The notes under the pieces: generated by a model
Told to the model about the DNA's origin: nothing
What the model saw: only the letters and a program-made list of their open reading frames with translations
Databases searched by the model: none
Program-made: the position numbers and the translations under genes
NCBI GenBank assembly: GCA_964638895.1
Contig: CAZWYY010000007.1
Location: forward strand, 1-64,000
Origin: JAFGGG01 sp964638895
Lineage (GTDB): Bacteria; Spirochaetota; Spirochaetia; SZUA-6; RPPD01
DNA length: 64,000 nt
Reading direction: 5' to 3'
Shown: in pieces, positions 53,949-62,489 of the stretch
Position numbering within the stretch: position 1 is the stretch's first letter
How the letters are laid out: each line of letters starts with the position of its first letter

Positions 53949-54463
53949 AGAAAACCTATTGTACCCAATGCGGAACGCCGCTGGTGATAAAATACGTCGA
54001 CGGGAGGGACCGCCTCTTCTGCCCGGCGTGCGGGGAGCCGCTGTATGAAAATCCGGTACCCGTGGCTGCGTGCGTTGTTTTTGATGAGGCGGGGAGGGTA
54101 CTTCTGGTAAAGCGCGCCATTCCGCCGCATAAAGGCGAGTGGTGCCTGCCCGGAGGGTTCGTTGAGCTGGACGAATCCGCGGAACAGGCCGCGCTGCGGG
54201 AACTTTTAGAAGAGACGGGCATTGAGGGTAGAGAAGCGCGGCTTATCGACGTGGTCCCGGCCGTGAGTGAACAGTATACCACGGTGCTTATGATAGGCTA
54301 TCTTGTGGGCACTGTCAGCGGCAGCCTGCAGCCGGGAGATGACACGGATGACACGGCGTATTATGAACCCGCCTCCGTTCCCAAGCTGGCATTTCACAGC
54401 AACCGTATCATTCTTGACAAAGCACTGGAAATGGCAGGGAATGCGGGCCCGCGCGTGGAATAA
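53945..54463 (+). CDS. Nudix hydrolase with zinc ribbon (NudC-like)
   Basis: A 172-residue protein. Cys6, Cys9, Cys26 and Cys29 form a zinc ribbon (CTQCG, CPACG). The Nudix box follows, GGFVELDESAEQAALRELL then EETGIE. NudC-type enzymes split NADH or cap-like NAD-RNA, but this is much shorter than E. coli NudC (257), so the substrate may be another nucleotide diphosphate. Translationally coupled to tetR. Confidence 0.87.
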   Translation: MKKTYCTQCGTPLVIKYVDGRDRLFCPACGEPLYENPVPVAACVVFDEAGRVLLVKRAIPPHKGEWCLPGGFVELDESAEQAALRELLEETGIEGREARLIDVVPAVSEQYTTVLMIGYLVGTVSGSLQPGDDTDDTAYYEPASVPKLAFHSNRIILDKALEMAGNAGPRVE

Positions 54464-54515
54464 ACAGGATGGCATTGTGTGCCGTTAACGCCGCCAAAAG
54501 GATTAATATGTATGT

Positions 54516-54548
54516 TACCGGTTTCAATTGACATAACCGGTATTTTTT
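54516..54548 (+). terminator. terminator after the tetR-nudix operon
   Basis: TACCGGTT pairs with AACCGGTA around an 11-nt loop, followed by T6. The loop contains the TTGACA of the fabV promoter, so terminator and promoter overlap. Confidence 0.7.
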
Positions 54549-54556
54549 ATTATCTT
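54528..54556 (+). promoter_or_regulatory. candidate fabV promoter
   Basis: TTGACA (54528-54533), 17-nt spacer, TATCTT (54551-54556). The start site would fall inside the palindrome at 54556-54585. Confidence 0.6.
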
Positions 54557-54585
54557 AGAACAGACAGACATGTCTGTCTGTTCTA
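54556..54585. promoter_or_regulatory. perfect 30-bp palindromic operator
   Basis: Half-site TAGAACAGACAGACA and its exact reverse complement meet without spacer at 54570/54571. It covers the expected fabV start site and lies 33 nt before the fabV ATG. Size and symmetry suit a TetR-family dimer (or a pair of dimers). Confidence 0.8.
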
Positions 54586-54617
54586 TAAACTGATTCTGCA
54601 AAGAGGGGGAAAATATC

Positions 54618-55796
54618 ATGATTATTCAACCCAGAATTAGAAACAATACCTGCCTTACCTCGCATCCCAGCGGATGCGAGCTGAATGTAAAGCAGCAGAT
54701 CGAGACATTGCGGCGGGTGGATGTACCCGCTGTGTTTAAAAATGTTCTGGTTATCGGGGCGTCCACCGGATACGGACTGGCCGCGCGCATTGTAGCGGCC
54801 TTTTCCGCGAGGGCCGCCACCCTGGGCGTTTCCTTTGAAAAAGCGGAAAACGAACGCTCCTGTGGTACCTCAGGCTGGTACAATACGCGTGCGTTTGAGG
54901 AATACGCGGCCGGAGAGAAGCTGCCCGCGTTTTCGATAAATAATGACGCCTTTCAAAACAGTACCAAGGAACAAGCCATGGAGCTTATCCGGCACTCCAT
55001 GGGCATGATCGACCTGGTGGTGTACAGCCTGGCCGCGCCGCGGCGGACGGATCCTGTGACCGGCGAAACCTATTATTCGTCCATCAAGCCCATAGGGCGG
55101 GATATTGAAACCCGGACCCTGGATTTCTTAAACCAGAAGATCATCACCCGTCATGTGGAAGCGGCCACATCAGAGGAGATCAGGCAGACGGTAAAGGTGA
55201 TGGGTGGGGAGGATTGGGAGCTGTGGATCAAAGCGCTGCACAGCGCTGGCCTGCTTGCCCCCGGAGTTCGGACAGTGGCCTTTTCCTACCTGGGTCCCGA
55301 GCTTACCTATGCCTTTTACCGTCACGGGACGTTGGGCAGGGCCAAAGAACACCTTGAGGCCACGGCCAAGAAATTGAACACGATCCTGGCCGCAAGAGAG
55401 GGCCGGGCCTTTACCTCCGTGAACAAGGCGGTGGTGACCAGGGCCAGCGCGGTGATCCCCGGCGTGCCGCTTTATATGGCGATTCTGTACAAGATCATGA
55501 AACGCAAACATATCCATGAGGGGTGCATCGAACAGATGATCCGCCTGTTTAGAGATTATCTTTCCGTGCCTGAGCCGCGCCTTGATAGGGAAGGGCGTAT
55601 CCGTCTGGACGACCTGGAATTAAGGGACGATGTTCAGCAGGAGGTAAAACGGATCTGGCCCATGATTACCTCTGATAACCTTACCAGCCTGGCTGATGTG
55701 GAGGGATTCCGGGACGAGTTCTATAAATTTTTCGGTTTCAATTTCCCCGAGGTGGATTACTCACACAACATCGACCTGCGTTTCAGGCATAATTGA
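54618..55796 (+). CDS. fabV: enoyl-ACP/trans-2-enoyl-CoA reductase, FabV/TER type
   Basis: A 392-residue short-chain-dehydrogenase-like reductase of the FabV family. VLVIGASTGYGLAAR is the NADH fold. Tyr234 and Lys243 form the Y-x8-K catalytic pair within SYLGPELTYAFYRHG. The C-terminal FAD-like helical region ends in GFNFPEVDYSHNIDL. It reduces trans-2-enoyl chains with NADH, either for fatty-acid synthesis or, as in Treponema denticola, for crotonyl-CoA fermentation. GAGGGGG precedes the ATG. The promoter carries the palindromic operator. Confidence 0.95.
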   Translation: MIIQPRIRNNTCLTSHPSGCELNVKQQIETLRRVDVPAVFKNVLVIGASTGYGLAARIVAAFSARAATLGVSFEKAENERSCGTSGWYNTRAFEEYAAGEKLPAFSINNDAFQNSTKEQAMELIRHSMGMIDLVVYSLAAPRRTDPVTGETYYSSIKPIGRDIETRTLDFLNQKIITRHVEAATSEEIRQTVKVMGGEDWELWIKALHSAGLLAPGVRTVAFSYLGPELTYAFYRHGTLGRAKEHLEATAKKLNTILAAREGRAFTSVNKAVVTRASAVIPGVPLYMAILYKIMKRKHIHEGCIEQMIRLFRDYLSVPEPRLDREGRIRLDDLELRDDVQQEVKRIWPMITSDNLTSLADVEGFRDEFYKFFGFNFPEVDYSHNIDLRFRHN

Positions 55797-55870
55797 AGCC
55801 GGGCGTGTAGAAAAAAAACGCTGATCGGTATATAATAACGGTAATTCCCATACCCCAAGGAGGAGTTACC

Positions 55871-57289
55871 ATGACGGGATCACGCCTGCGGTATGCGGCA
55901 CTATTTTTGATTCTTCTGAACATATCCGGCGCATGGCTCTGGGCCCAGCCGCAGGAACAAACGGATGACAAAACCGTACAACAGGGAGAAAGCCTGAACC
56001 AGGGCGGCCGATCCGTTCTCTCGGCCCGGAATATGCTTTCCTGGCTGCCCCCCGGTGTGCAGGACCTGCTGAAGCGGGAGGACCTCGGCTATCCCCTCTG
56101 GCGTATCATCTGTGTTGTCCTCATTTTTATTCTGGGATTCCTACTCAATAGGCTGGTGGCATTTATCATCAAACGCTACTCCGGCAGGCTTGAGGCAAAG
56201 AGTAAAGCCGGTGAACGCAGTTTCTTCATTTCCATGGTCCTGACCATACGCAGGCCCGTACGCATCCTGGTCTGGGCCGCGATTGTGCGCCTGGCTGGCT
56301 ACGTGCTTACACAGGATTTCGCGCCCGCAGCCATATGGATGAGTGATGTGATCATTAATATTGCGGTGGTCGTATTCATCTACGATTTTGTGGGTATCCT
56401 GGAATATTTCTTATTAAATAAGGTAAAAAAGACCGAGTCCAGGCTGGACGATATGCTCATCCCTATTCTGAAGACAAGCCTGCGCACAATAGTAATCGGA
56501 CTTGCCGCCATCCAGCTTTTTCAAAGCATTTCGGGGCAGAATATCACCACCATCCTGGCGGGCCTGGGACTGGCCGGCATGGCGGTCGCCCTGGGCGCAC
56601 AAGATACCATTAAGAACTTTTTCGGCTTTCTGATGATCGTCTTAGACAAGCCATTCGCCATAGGGGAGCGGATTGATTTTAACGGCCATGACGGGGTGGT
56701 GGAGAAAGTAGGCCTGCGCTCAACCAAAATGCGCAGGCTGGACGGGCATGTGGTGACCATTCCCAACATGCTGGCCGCGGACAACGTGATCCATAATATC
56801 GGGCGCAGGGAACATATCAGAAGAATTATGAACATCGGCATCACCTATGATACACCTCCCTCCAAGGTGGAACAGGCCATAAAAATACTCAAACATGTGC
56901 TTGAAAACCATGAGGGAATGCACCCGGACTGGCCCCCGTACGTGTTCTTTAACGAGTTTTTGGATTCGGCGTTGAATATTTTCGCCATCTACTGGTACCA
57001 TCCCCCCGCGTACTGGGACTACATGAAACACGCCGAACAGGTGAACATACGGATTCTTAGGGAGTTCAACGAGGCGGGTATTGGGTTTGCCTTCCCCACC
57101 AAGACCGTGCACGTGGTTCGCGACCCGGAGCTTGAGGCCTTTCTGGCCGCGGTCGAAACAAGGCAGACCGAAACAAAGCGGTCCGCGGCCGAAGCCGGAC
57201 CTGTGGGAGCAGGGCCTCCCAAAGCCGGCACGGTGGGAACGGGGCCTGCCGCAGCCAAAACAGCCGGGGACGAAGCCGGGCCGGCCTAA
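55871..57289 (+). CDS. mechanosensitive channel of the MscS family
   Basis: A 472-residue channel. A signal-like N-terminus (ALFLILLNISGAWLWAQ) and a polar region (about 25-65) precede membrane helices. The pore helix and beta domain follow: TTILAGLGLAGMAVALGAQDTIKNFFGF, RIDFNGHDGVVEKVGLRSTKMRRLDG. The C-terminal alpha-beta domain ends near FAFPTKTVHV, as in MscS. A 30-residue Gly/Pro/Ala-rich tail with repeated AGP units is extra. It opens under membrane tension to release solutes. AAGGAGG precedes the ATG. Confidence 0.93.
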   Translation: MTGSRLRYAALFLILLNISGAWLWAQPQEQTDDKTVQQGESLNQGGRSVLSARNMLSWLPPGVQDLLKREDLGYPLWRIICVVLIFILGFLLNRLVAFIIKRYSGRLEAKSKAGERSFFISMVLTIRRPVRILVWAAIVRLAGYVLTQDFAPAAIWMSDVIINIAVVVFIYDFVGILEYFLLNKVKKTESRLDDMLIPILKTSLRTIVIGLAAIQLFQSISGQNITTILAGLGLAGMAVALGAQDTIKNFFGFLMIVLDKPFAIGERIDFNGHDGVVEKVGLRSTKMRRLDGHVVTIPNMLAADNVIHNIGRREHIRRIMNIGITYDTPPSKVEQAIKILKHVLENHEGMHPDWPPYVFFNEFLDSALNIFAIYWYHPPAYWDYMKHAEQVNIRILREFNEAGIGFAFPTKTVHVVRDPELEAFLAAVETRQTETKRSAAEAGPVGAGPPKAGTVGTGPAAAKTAGDEAGPA

Positions 57290-57384
57290 TCTAAAACAGC
57301 CGGGCCGGCTTGCCCGGAAACGGACCGGTGGATGCGGCCAAGGCTCCGGGCGTAAGACCTACCTGGGAAAAAAGGGCGGTAAGG

Positions 57385-57420
57385 GGCCGTCCGAAAAATA
57401 AAAGAACATTTCGGACGGCC
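57385..57420 (+). terminator. strong hairpin after mscS
   Basis: GGCCGTCCGAAA and TTTCGGACGGCC are a perfect 12-bp stem with a 12-nt loop. Only a short T-containing tail follows, so termination may depend on Rho or the strength of the stem. Confidence 0.6.
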
Positions 57421-57499
57421 TTGCTTACCGCTGTATGACTTTCACGAAAGAATCCGCAGACAGGAGGCGGTTGTAGGTATGACCGCCGCGACGGCTGCT

Positions 57500-58342
57500 C
57501 TATTCAATCTCCAAGTACAGGTCAAGCCGCAGGTTGCCCGGCTTGGACGGCTCCAGCTGTTCTTCAAAATAACGCGCAGGGCATTTTATCTTATAGCCCT
57601 TGTCTGAAATCATGGTATTCAACTTTTGCCAGCCCGCGGTTATCCATTTACCGGCCGGATCGGTTTCGAAATTACCTTCTATTCCGGTCACTACGAATCT
57701 CCCCGCTTTTATTGTCCGGTACTCCGTTGCCTCATCCCGGGGCCGATTAGGGTCAATCGTTACCATCACCCTGTATCCCTCGTTATCCGGATCGTGGGCC
57801 AATTCGCCCTTTCTGTCGATGTTGTATCCGAATATACGGTACGGTTTTGCAAAGGATTTCTGCCTGGTCTTCCACTCCTCCATTTTCTGAAAGGCCTTGT
57901 GCTCCGGTTCGGGCGCAAACCCGTCAAAGCAGGCTACTTCCATATCCTGCAGTTCTTTTACGATAACTCCCATATACATCTCCTTGATAATTGTTATTTT
58001 TTCCAATCCCTTCAGGTCTTGCCAGCCATGCCTGAAGCGGATCGGTGATACGCCGAACTCCGTCTTGAAAGCCCGCGAGAAGGCCTCATGGCTTTGGTAG
58101 CCCGAGTCAAGGGCCACGTCGATTATTTTATCTTCTCCTTTTCGTATTTCAGCGAGCGCCTTTGCCATGCGCCTTTTTTTGACATACTCCTTATAGGTAA
58201 CACCCGCCACCGCCCAAAAATAATTATAAAAACTGCGTACGGACATGTCCGCCTCCCGGGCCGCGGTCCCGCAGGTCAGTTTCCGCGTAAGATTGCGCTC
58301 AATATAATCTATGGATTTCTGGATCTGCTCATAGACAGTCAT
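57500..58342 (-). CDS. AraC-type regulator with GyrI-like effector domain (Rob/SoxS-like)
   Basis: A 280-residue protein. The AraC double HTH is at the N-terminus (MTVYEQIQKSIDYIERNL, GTAAREADMSVRSFYNYFWAV, VALDSGYQSHEAFSRAFKTEFGVSPIRFR). Residues about 120-280 are a GyrI-like small-molecule-binding domain (MGVIVKELQDMEVACFDGFAP, GYRVMVTID, RTIKAGRFVV, ARYFEEQLEPS). This order resembles Rob. It probably controls stress or export genes in response to a hydrophobic ligand. No ribosome-binding site is clear. Confidence 0.85.
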   Translation of the reverse strand: MTVYEQIQKSIDYIERNLTRKLTCGTAAREADMSVRSFYNYFWAVAGVTYKEYVKKRRMAKALAEIRKGEDKIIDVALDSGYQSHEAFSRAFKTEFGVSPIRFRHGWQDLKGLEKITIIKEMYMGVIVKELQDMEVACFDGFAPEPEHKAFQKMEEWKTRQKSFAKPYRIFGYNIDRKGELAHDPDNEGYRVMVTIDPNRPRDEATEYRTIKAGRFVVTGIEGNFETDPAGKWITAGWQKLNTMISDKGYKIKCPARYFEEQLEPSKPGNLRLDLYLEIE

Positions 58343-58501
58343 ATACAGAAGGTATAATAATTTCTTACCTGCGTCTTGATCTTTTTTGCATAATTATATG
58401 GTTTTGATTTGCATGCGGTTATTGAGGTCCGTCACCGATTGCAGACGGCGGGCGGCCATCGCTATGACCGCCGCCCTCTGCCGCTGTATAATGGGTGACT
58501 A

Positions 58502-59935
58502 CTATTGTAAAGGAGGTACGACAATAGTACTCCAGGATGCTTCAGGAAGTTCTGCGTTTATCCGGTAGCCGCCGATTTTGATTTCAATGGGTTTGGTGTT
58601 GTGACCTTTATTCTCTATCACAATAATGAGTTCCCCGCCCGGGTTCATGAATGCGATCGCGTTATCCGCTCCTTCAATCACATCAACATAATAAGCGCCG
58701 GGTTTTACAAAATAGCTGAAATGCTTGAACGCGTAAAACATCGGTGTATATATCACCTGTTTTGTGGTTTTGTCCACCACCACGGCCGCGTTCTGCGGCC
58801 AGGGCAGTTTGGCATCGATGTTTTTGCCCTCTTCATCCAATACCATGTTCCAAAGCATGTAAGAATTAACCCCCTCATCAAAATACGCCTTTATCTTTTT
58901 CCAGGTATAACTGCCGTACGCCCAGTCATTTTGGGGTTTATTCATATCGAACCCCGGTTTCCAATGACAGTTACCGCATTCGGTTTCGGTCTGCATAATA
59001 TGCATCTCAGGAAATTTGTCTCTGGCCACCGAAACCTGTGTCCAAGCTTCCCATTGGAACCCGATTATATTCACATACTTCCTTGCTTTTGGATCAATCA
59101 TGACCCTTTGGGTGAATTGGTTGTAGTGGCTGTCCTGAATGGTGCCCAGCATGATTTCGGCGTTGAGTTTCCGCTCCTCGAATAACGGACCCATATAATC
59201 CCTTATGAACGTAAGAAACTGTTCCGGGGTCCATAGGCAGCTTGGGTAGTGCGTTTCACACTCCGGTTCGTTCTGTACGGCCACGGCGAAAAGATCAATG
59301 CCTTCCTTCCGGTATTCTTCCACAAAGCGCGCCAGGTATAAGGCGTAGGCCGCGTAGATCTTGGGATCATCCTTCATGTTCCCGCCGTCATACTCACCGC
59401 TTGTCTTCATCCAGGTGGGGGGAGTCCAGTCCGATCCCCATACCTTTAAATCCGGCCTATATTTCATGGCCGCCTTGATGTAGGGCAGCAGATATTTCCG
59501 GTCGTGGGCAATAGAGAAGTTAATCATTTTATAGTCATTCCTGTGTCCGTTGTGCGTATAGCGGCTGACCGCATAGTCGCTTGCTCCGATAGGGACCCTG
59601 CATATATTGAATTTCGCTCCGGTTTCCGGATCAAAAAGTTCTTTTAAAACCTGATCCCTCTTTTCCGGAGTCAGCAGGGATAAGGCCACCCAGCCTTTCT
59701 CGTTGAAGGCCCCGCCGAAACCTGAAATCTCCTGCCTCTGTGAAACGGGATCAATCTCGATATCCGCGTTTTCACCCCCGCCTTTCATAATAATGAGTTG
59801 TTCCCCGTCCTGCCACATTCGGCTTTCGGTACTTACCTTCCAGCTTGAAGTAACTGACAGTTTAAAATTATCAGCACATGCACAAACGAAATAAAACAAG
59901 ATACCGGCCAAAACAACCAGTGTTAATTTTTTCAT
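58502..59935 (-). CDS. GH30 family glycosidase (glucosylceramidase-like)
   Basis: A 477-residue exported enzyme. The signal sequence ends VCAC, so it may be lipidated at Cys20. A (beta/alpha)8 barrel follows with ISGFGGAFNEKGW, WGSDWTPPTWMK, the acid/base Glu223 in VQNEPE and the nucleophile in MQTETECG (Glu317 or 319). A beta-sandwich domain follows at about 385-477. Activity may be beta-1,6-glucanase, glucosylceramidase or related. GAGGAGG precedes the ATG. An ATGCTA-N6-TAGCAT inverted repeat lies upstream. Divergent from the APH-like kinase. Confidence 0.92.
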   Translation of the reverse strand: MKKLTLVVLAGILFYFVCACADNFKLSVTSSWKVSTESRMWQDGEQLIIMKGGGENADIEIDPVSQRQEISGFGGAFNEKGWVALSLLTPEKRDQVLKELFDPETGAKFNICRVPIGASDYAVSRYTHNGHRNDYKMINFSIAHDRKYLLPYIKAAMKYRPDLKVWGSDWTPPTWMKTSGEYDGGNMKDDPKIYAAYALYLARFVEEYRKEGIDLFAVAVQNEPECETHYPSCLWTPEQFLTFIRDYMGPLFEERKLNAEIMLGTIQDSHYNQFTQRVMIDPKARKYVNIIGFQWEAWTQVSVARDKFPEMHIMQTETECGNCHWKPGFDMNKPQNDWAYGSYTWKKIKAYFDEGVNSYMLWNMVLDEEGKNIDAKLPWPQNAAVVVDKTTKQVIYTPMFYAFKHFSYFVKPGAYYVDVIEGADNAIAFMNPGGELIIVIENKGHNTKPIEIKIGGYRINAELPEASWSTIVVPPLQ

Positions 59936-59984
59936 AGGTCTTCCTCCTCGATAAGGGTTTATGGAAATTTTGTGGTGTCCATAT

Positions 59985-60002
59985 ATGCTAAAAAAATAGC
60001 AT
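59985..60002. promoter_or_regulatory. inverted repeat between GH30 and kinase genes
   Basis: ATGCTA (59985-59990), six A, TAGCAT (59997-60002). A third ATGCTAAAA half-site lies at 60062. Possible operator for a sugar-responsive repressor; no regulator gene adjoins. Confidence 0.35.
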
Positions 60003-60080
60003 TAATAGATATGATTGTCAACTGTTGTTTTTTATATCTTGATTTTTTTCGTATAAATCGTATGCTAAAAGTGATTCAGC

Positions 60081-60944
60081 ATGACGCAAAAAATCGAACT
60101 TGACAAACTTCCCCTACTCGCCCGCGGCGGCCAGGCCGATATCTATGACTACGGTGATGGTAAGGTCCTCAGGGTCCCCAGGCGGGAGATGGATTTTGCC
60201 AGGATTAGGTATGAGTATGATGTGTATGTATTCCTCAATGGTGTGGGGGCGGCGGCGCCTCGCGTCTATAATCTGGTGATGATAGACAAGGTCCCCGCCA
60301 TTATTATGCAAAAGATCAGTGGTGTCTCCATGATGGAGATGGTAAAGAAAAACCCGCTTGACATCCGGCGCAAGGTCGTCGAACTGGCCCGGCTGCATCA
60401 GCAGGTGCTGAGGAGAACGGCCGCGGAGACAATTACCAAAGAAAAAGACAAGGCCGCGTATTGCATAAACGCGTCCGAATATCTGACCGCCCCTATAAAG
60501 AGGTTTTTACTGGGAATATTGGCCGACCTGCCGGACGGAGATAATTTATGCCATGGTGATTTCCATCCGGGAAATATCATTTCAGTAAACGGTACATACT
60601 ATTTAATCGACTGGTCCGCGGCTTCGCGCGGTGATTTCGTAGCCGATATCGCGCATACCTATATCCTGATGAAGGTGGTGCCGCGTGTTCCCGGTATCAG
60701 CCGGTTCATGCACGCCCTGCAGAGGTTCCTCGGCAATTTCATGGCAAAGAAATATCTGGAACATATACGGCGCATCAGCCCTTTTTCATACGAGATTTTC
60801 AGCAAATGGGTGCTTATCAAGGCGGCCCAGCGTACTTACTATGGCCTACCGTCGGAAAAGAAGCGGTTGACCCTTTTTATCGACCGTTGTTTTCGGGCGG
60901 CCGGGGCGCATAAAAAAACGGAAAGTTATTTTAAGCTGATTTAG
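60081..60944 (+). CDS. APH/choline-kinase-fold phosphotransferase
   Basis: A 287-residue kinase-fold protein. LARGGQADIYDYGDGKVLRVPR is the nucleotide loop with the conserved Lys region, CHGDFHPGNII the catalytic HxDxxxxN motif, and LIDWSAASRGD the Mg-binding motif. It is related to aminoglycoside and choline kinases, and resistance function is not implied. A TTGATT-N16-TATGCT promoter ends 14 nt before the ATG, so the leader would be about 7 nt. Confidence 0.83.
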   Translation: MTQKIELDKLPLLARGGQADIYDYGDGKVLRVPRREMDFARIRYEYDVYVFLNGVGAAAPRVYNLVMIDKVPAIIMQKISGVSMMEMVKKNPLDIRRKVVELARLHQQVLRRTAAETITKEKDKAAYCINASEYLTAPIKRFLLGILADLPDGDNLCHGDFHPGNIISVNGTYYLIDWSAASRGDFVADIAHTYILMKVVPRVPGISRFMHALQRFLGNFMAKKYLEHIRRISPFSYEIFSKWVLIKAAQRTYYGLPSEKKRLTLFIDRCFRAAGAHKKTESYFKLI

Positions 60945-60989
60945 GTCCGGCGGTCACGGACAGGTGCGAGGAGAAAGCAAGGTGCACGC

Positions 60990-62393
60990 TTACATGCTCA
61001 CCCTCTGCCCCAGGAACGGAACCTCCACGCCGGAGAATCCTTGTTGCTCCAGGGTGCGGGCAAAGGCCAGGGACACCTCTTCCTCCCCGTGCACTACGAA
61101 GGTATGATCCGGTCGTTGTTTGAAATGAGACAGCCACTCCAGCATCTCGTTCTTGTCCGCGTGCGCGCTTAACCCGTTCAGCTTGGCCACCTGGGCCTTC
61201 AGTTTGTATTCCTCGCCGAATATTTTGACCGTGGGTTGTTTCTCCACGATTCTGCGTCCCAGGGTATCGGGGGCCTGCCAGCCCACAAACAGAATCGTAT
61301 TGCGGGGGTCCTCAATCGTATGCATCAGATGGTGGAGGATCCGGCCGTTCTCGGCCATGCCGCTGGCGCTGATGATAACGGCCGGACCTTTCAGGTTATT
61401 GAGCTCTTTTGACTGCTCCACCCCGCGCGTGTATCGCATCATATCAAAACCGAACGGGTCCTTGTCCTTGTCCGCAAGCATAAAACGCTCGGTTTCTTCA
61501 TCGTAGGTTTCGGGGTGCAGGCGGTAGATGGCGGTGGCGTCCACGGCCAGGGGGCTGTCGACATAAACCGGAATAGAGTCGGGGATCTGCTTTTTGTGGA
61601 TGAGCTGGTGCAGGCTGTAGACCAGTTCCTGCGTTCTGCCCACGGCAAACGAGGGCACCACCACCTTGCCGCCTCGCTCTACGGTAGTGTTCACCACGGT
61701 TTTTAGTTTGAGCAGGGATTCCTCCGGTTTTTCGTGGATTCTGTTTCCGTAGGTGCTTTCGATCAGCAGGATATCAGCCCGGTCCAGGTAGGTAGGGTCC
61801 CGAAGGATGGGCCGGTTTCGGCGGCCGATATCACCGGAGAACACCAGCCGCCGGTGTCCGACGTTGCTTTCCTCGATATCCAGAACCACAAAGGCCGAGC
61901 CCAGGATATGCCCCGCGTCATACAGCGTAAGCGTGACGCCGGGCGCGATCTCCCGTACTCTTTCGTACCCTAACGCCAGGAAATATTTCAGGCTGGCCAC
62001 CGCGTCCTCGGTGGTGTAGAGGGGTTCTATGGAAGGAAGGTTTTTGTGTTTTCTTTTTTTGTTCAGGTAGGCGATATCCTGCTCCTGAATCTTGGCGCTG
62101 TCCTTAAGCAGGATGGTGCACAGGTCCCTTGTGGCGTACGTACAGATGATGTCGCCGGCAAACCCGTTTTTTACCAGGTTGGGAATGTTCCCGCTGTGAT
62201 CGATATGGGCGTGAGACAGAATCATCAGATCAATCGAGGTGGGGTCAAAGGGCAGTTTTTTGTTTATCTCGTAGCTGCGGGCGCGTTTGCCCTGGTACAG
62301 GCCGCAGTCAAGGAGTATGTTGCGGCCGTCTATCTCCAGCAGGTGCTGGGTCCCGGTGACGGTGCGCGCGGCGCCGAAAAAACTAATATTCAT
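60990..62393 (-). CDS. metallo-beta-lactamase/beta-CASP RNA-processing nuclease
   Basis: A 467-residue zinc nuclease. MNISFFGAARTVTGTQHLLE starts the MBL domain, HAHIDHSGNIP is motif 2. The beta-CASP insert has ESTYGNR (motif A), SASGMAENGRILHHLMH and GLSAHAD (motifs B and C). It resembles the YSH1/CPSF-like bacterial branch rather than RNase J (no C-terminal extension). The ATG at 62393 follows AGGGGG; earlier in-frame starts overlap the promoter. It faces the DHH gene. Confidence 0.9.
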   Translation of the reverse strand: MNISFFGAARTVTGTQHLLEIDGRNILLDCGLYQGKRARSYEINKKLPFDPTSIDLMILSHAHIDHSGNIPNLVKNGFAGDIICTYATRDLCTILLKDSAKIQEQDIAYLNKKRKHKNLPSIEPLYTTEDAVASLKYFLALGYERVREIAPGVTLTLYDAGHILGSAFVVLDIEESNVGHRRLVFSGDIGRRNRPILRDPTYLDRADILLIESTYGNRIHEKPEESLLKLKTVVNTTVERGGKVVVPSFAVGRTQELVYSLHQLIHKKQIPDSIPVYVDSPLAVDATAIYRLHPETYDEETERFMLADKDKDPFGFDMMRYTRGVEQSKELNNLKGPAVIISASGMAENGRILHHLMHTIEDPRNTILFVGWQAPDTLGRRIVEKQPTVKIFGEEYKLKAQVAKLNGLSAHADKNEMLEWLSHFKQRPDHTFVVHGEEEVSLAFARTLEQQGFSGVEVPFLGQRVSM

Positions 62394-62409
62394 GGTACCC
62401 CCTGTTTCC

Positions 62410-62437
62410 ATGGTAGTGATAAATCGGGAAAAGTCAA
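62410..62437 (-). promoter_or_regulatory. candidate promoter of the beta-CASP gene
   Basis: On the minus strand TTGACT (62437-62432), 16-nt spacer, TACCAT (62415-62410). Its -35 lies 16 nt from the -35 of the divergent DHH promoter. Confidence 0.5.
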
Positions 62438-62452
62438 GTTGAAGCCGGATTA

Positions 62453-62481
62453 TTGGACGAGAGCCGAAAATGTAGTATACT
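62453..62481 (+). promoter_or_regulatory. candidate promoter of the DHH gene (leaderless)
   Basis: TTGGAC (62453-62458), 17-nt spacer, TATACT (62476-62481), then 8 nt to the ATG at 62490. No ribosome-binding site. Confidence 0.6.
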
Positions 62482-62489
62482 GGATGATT

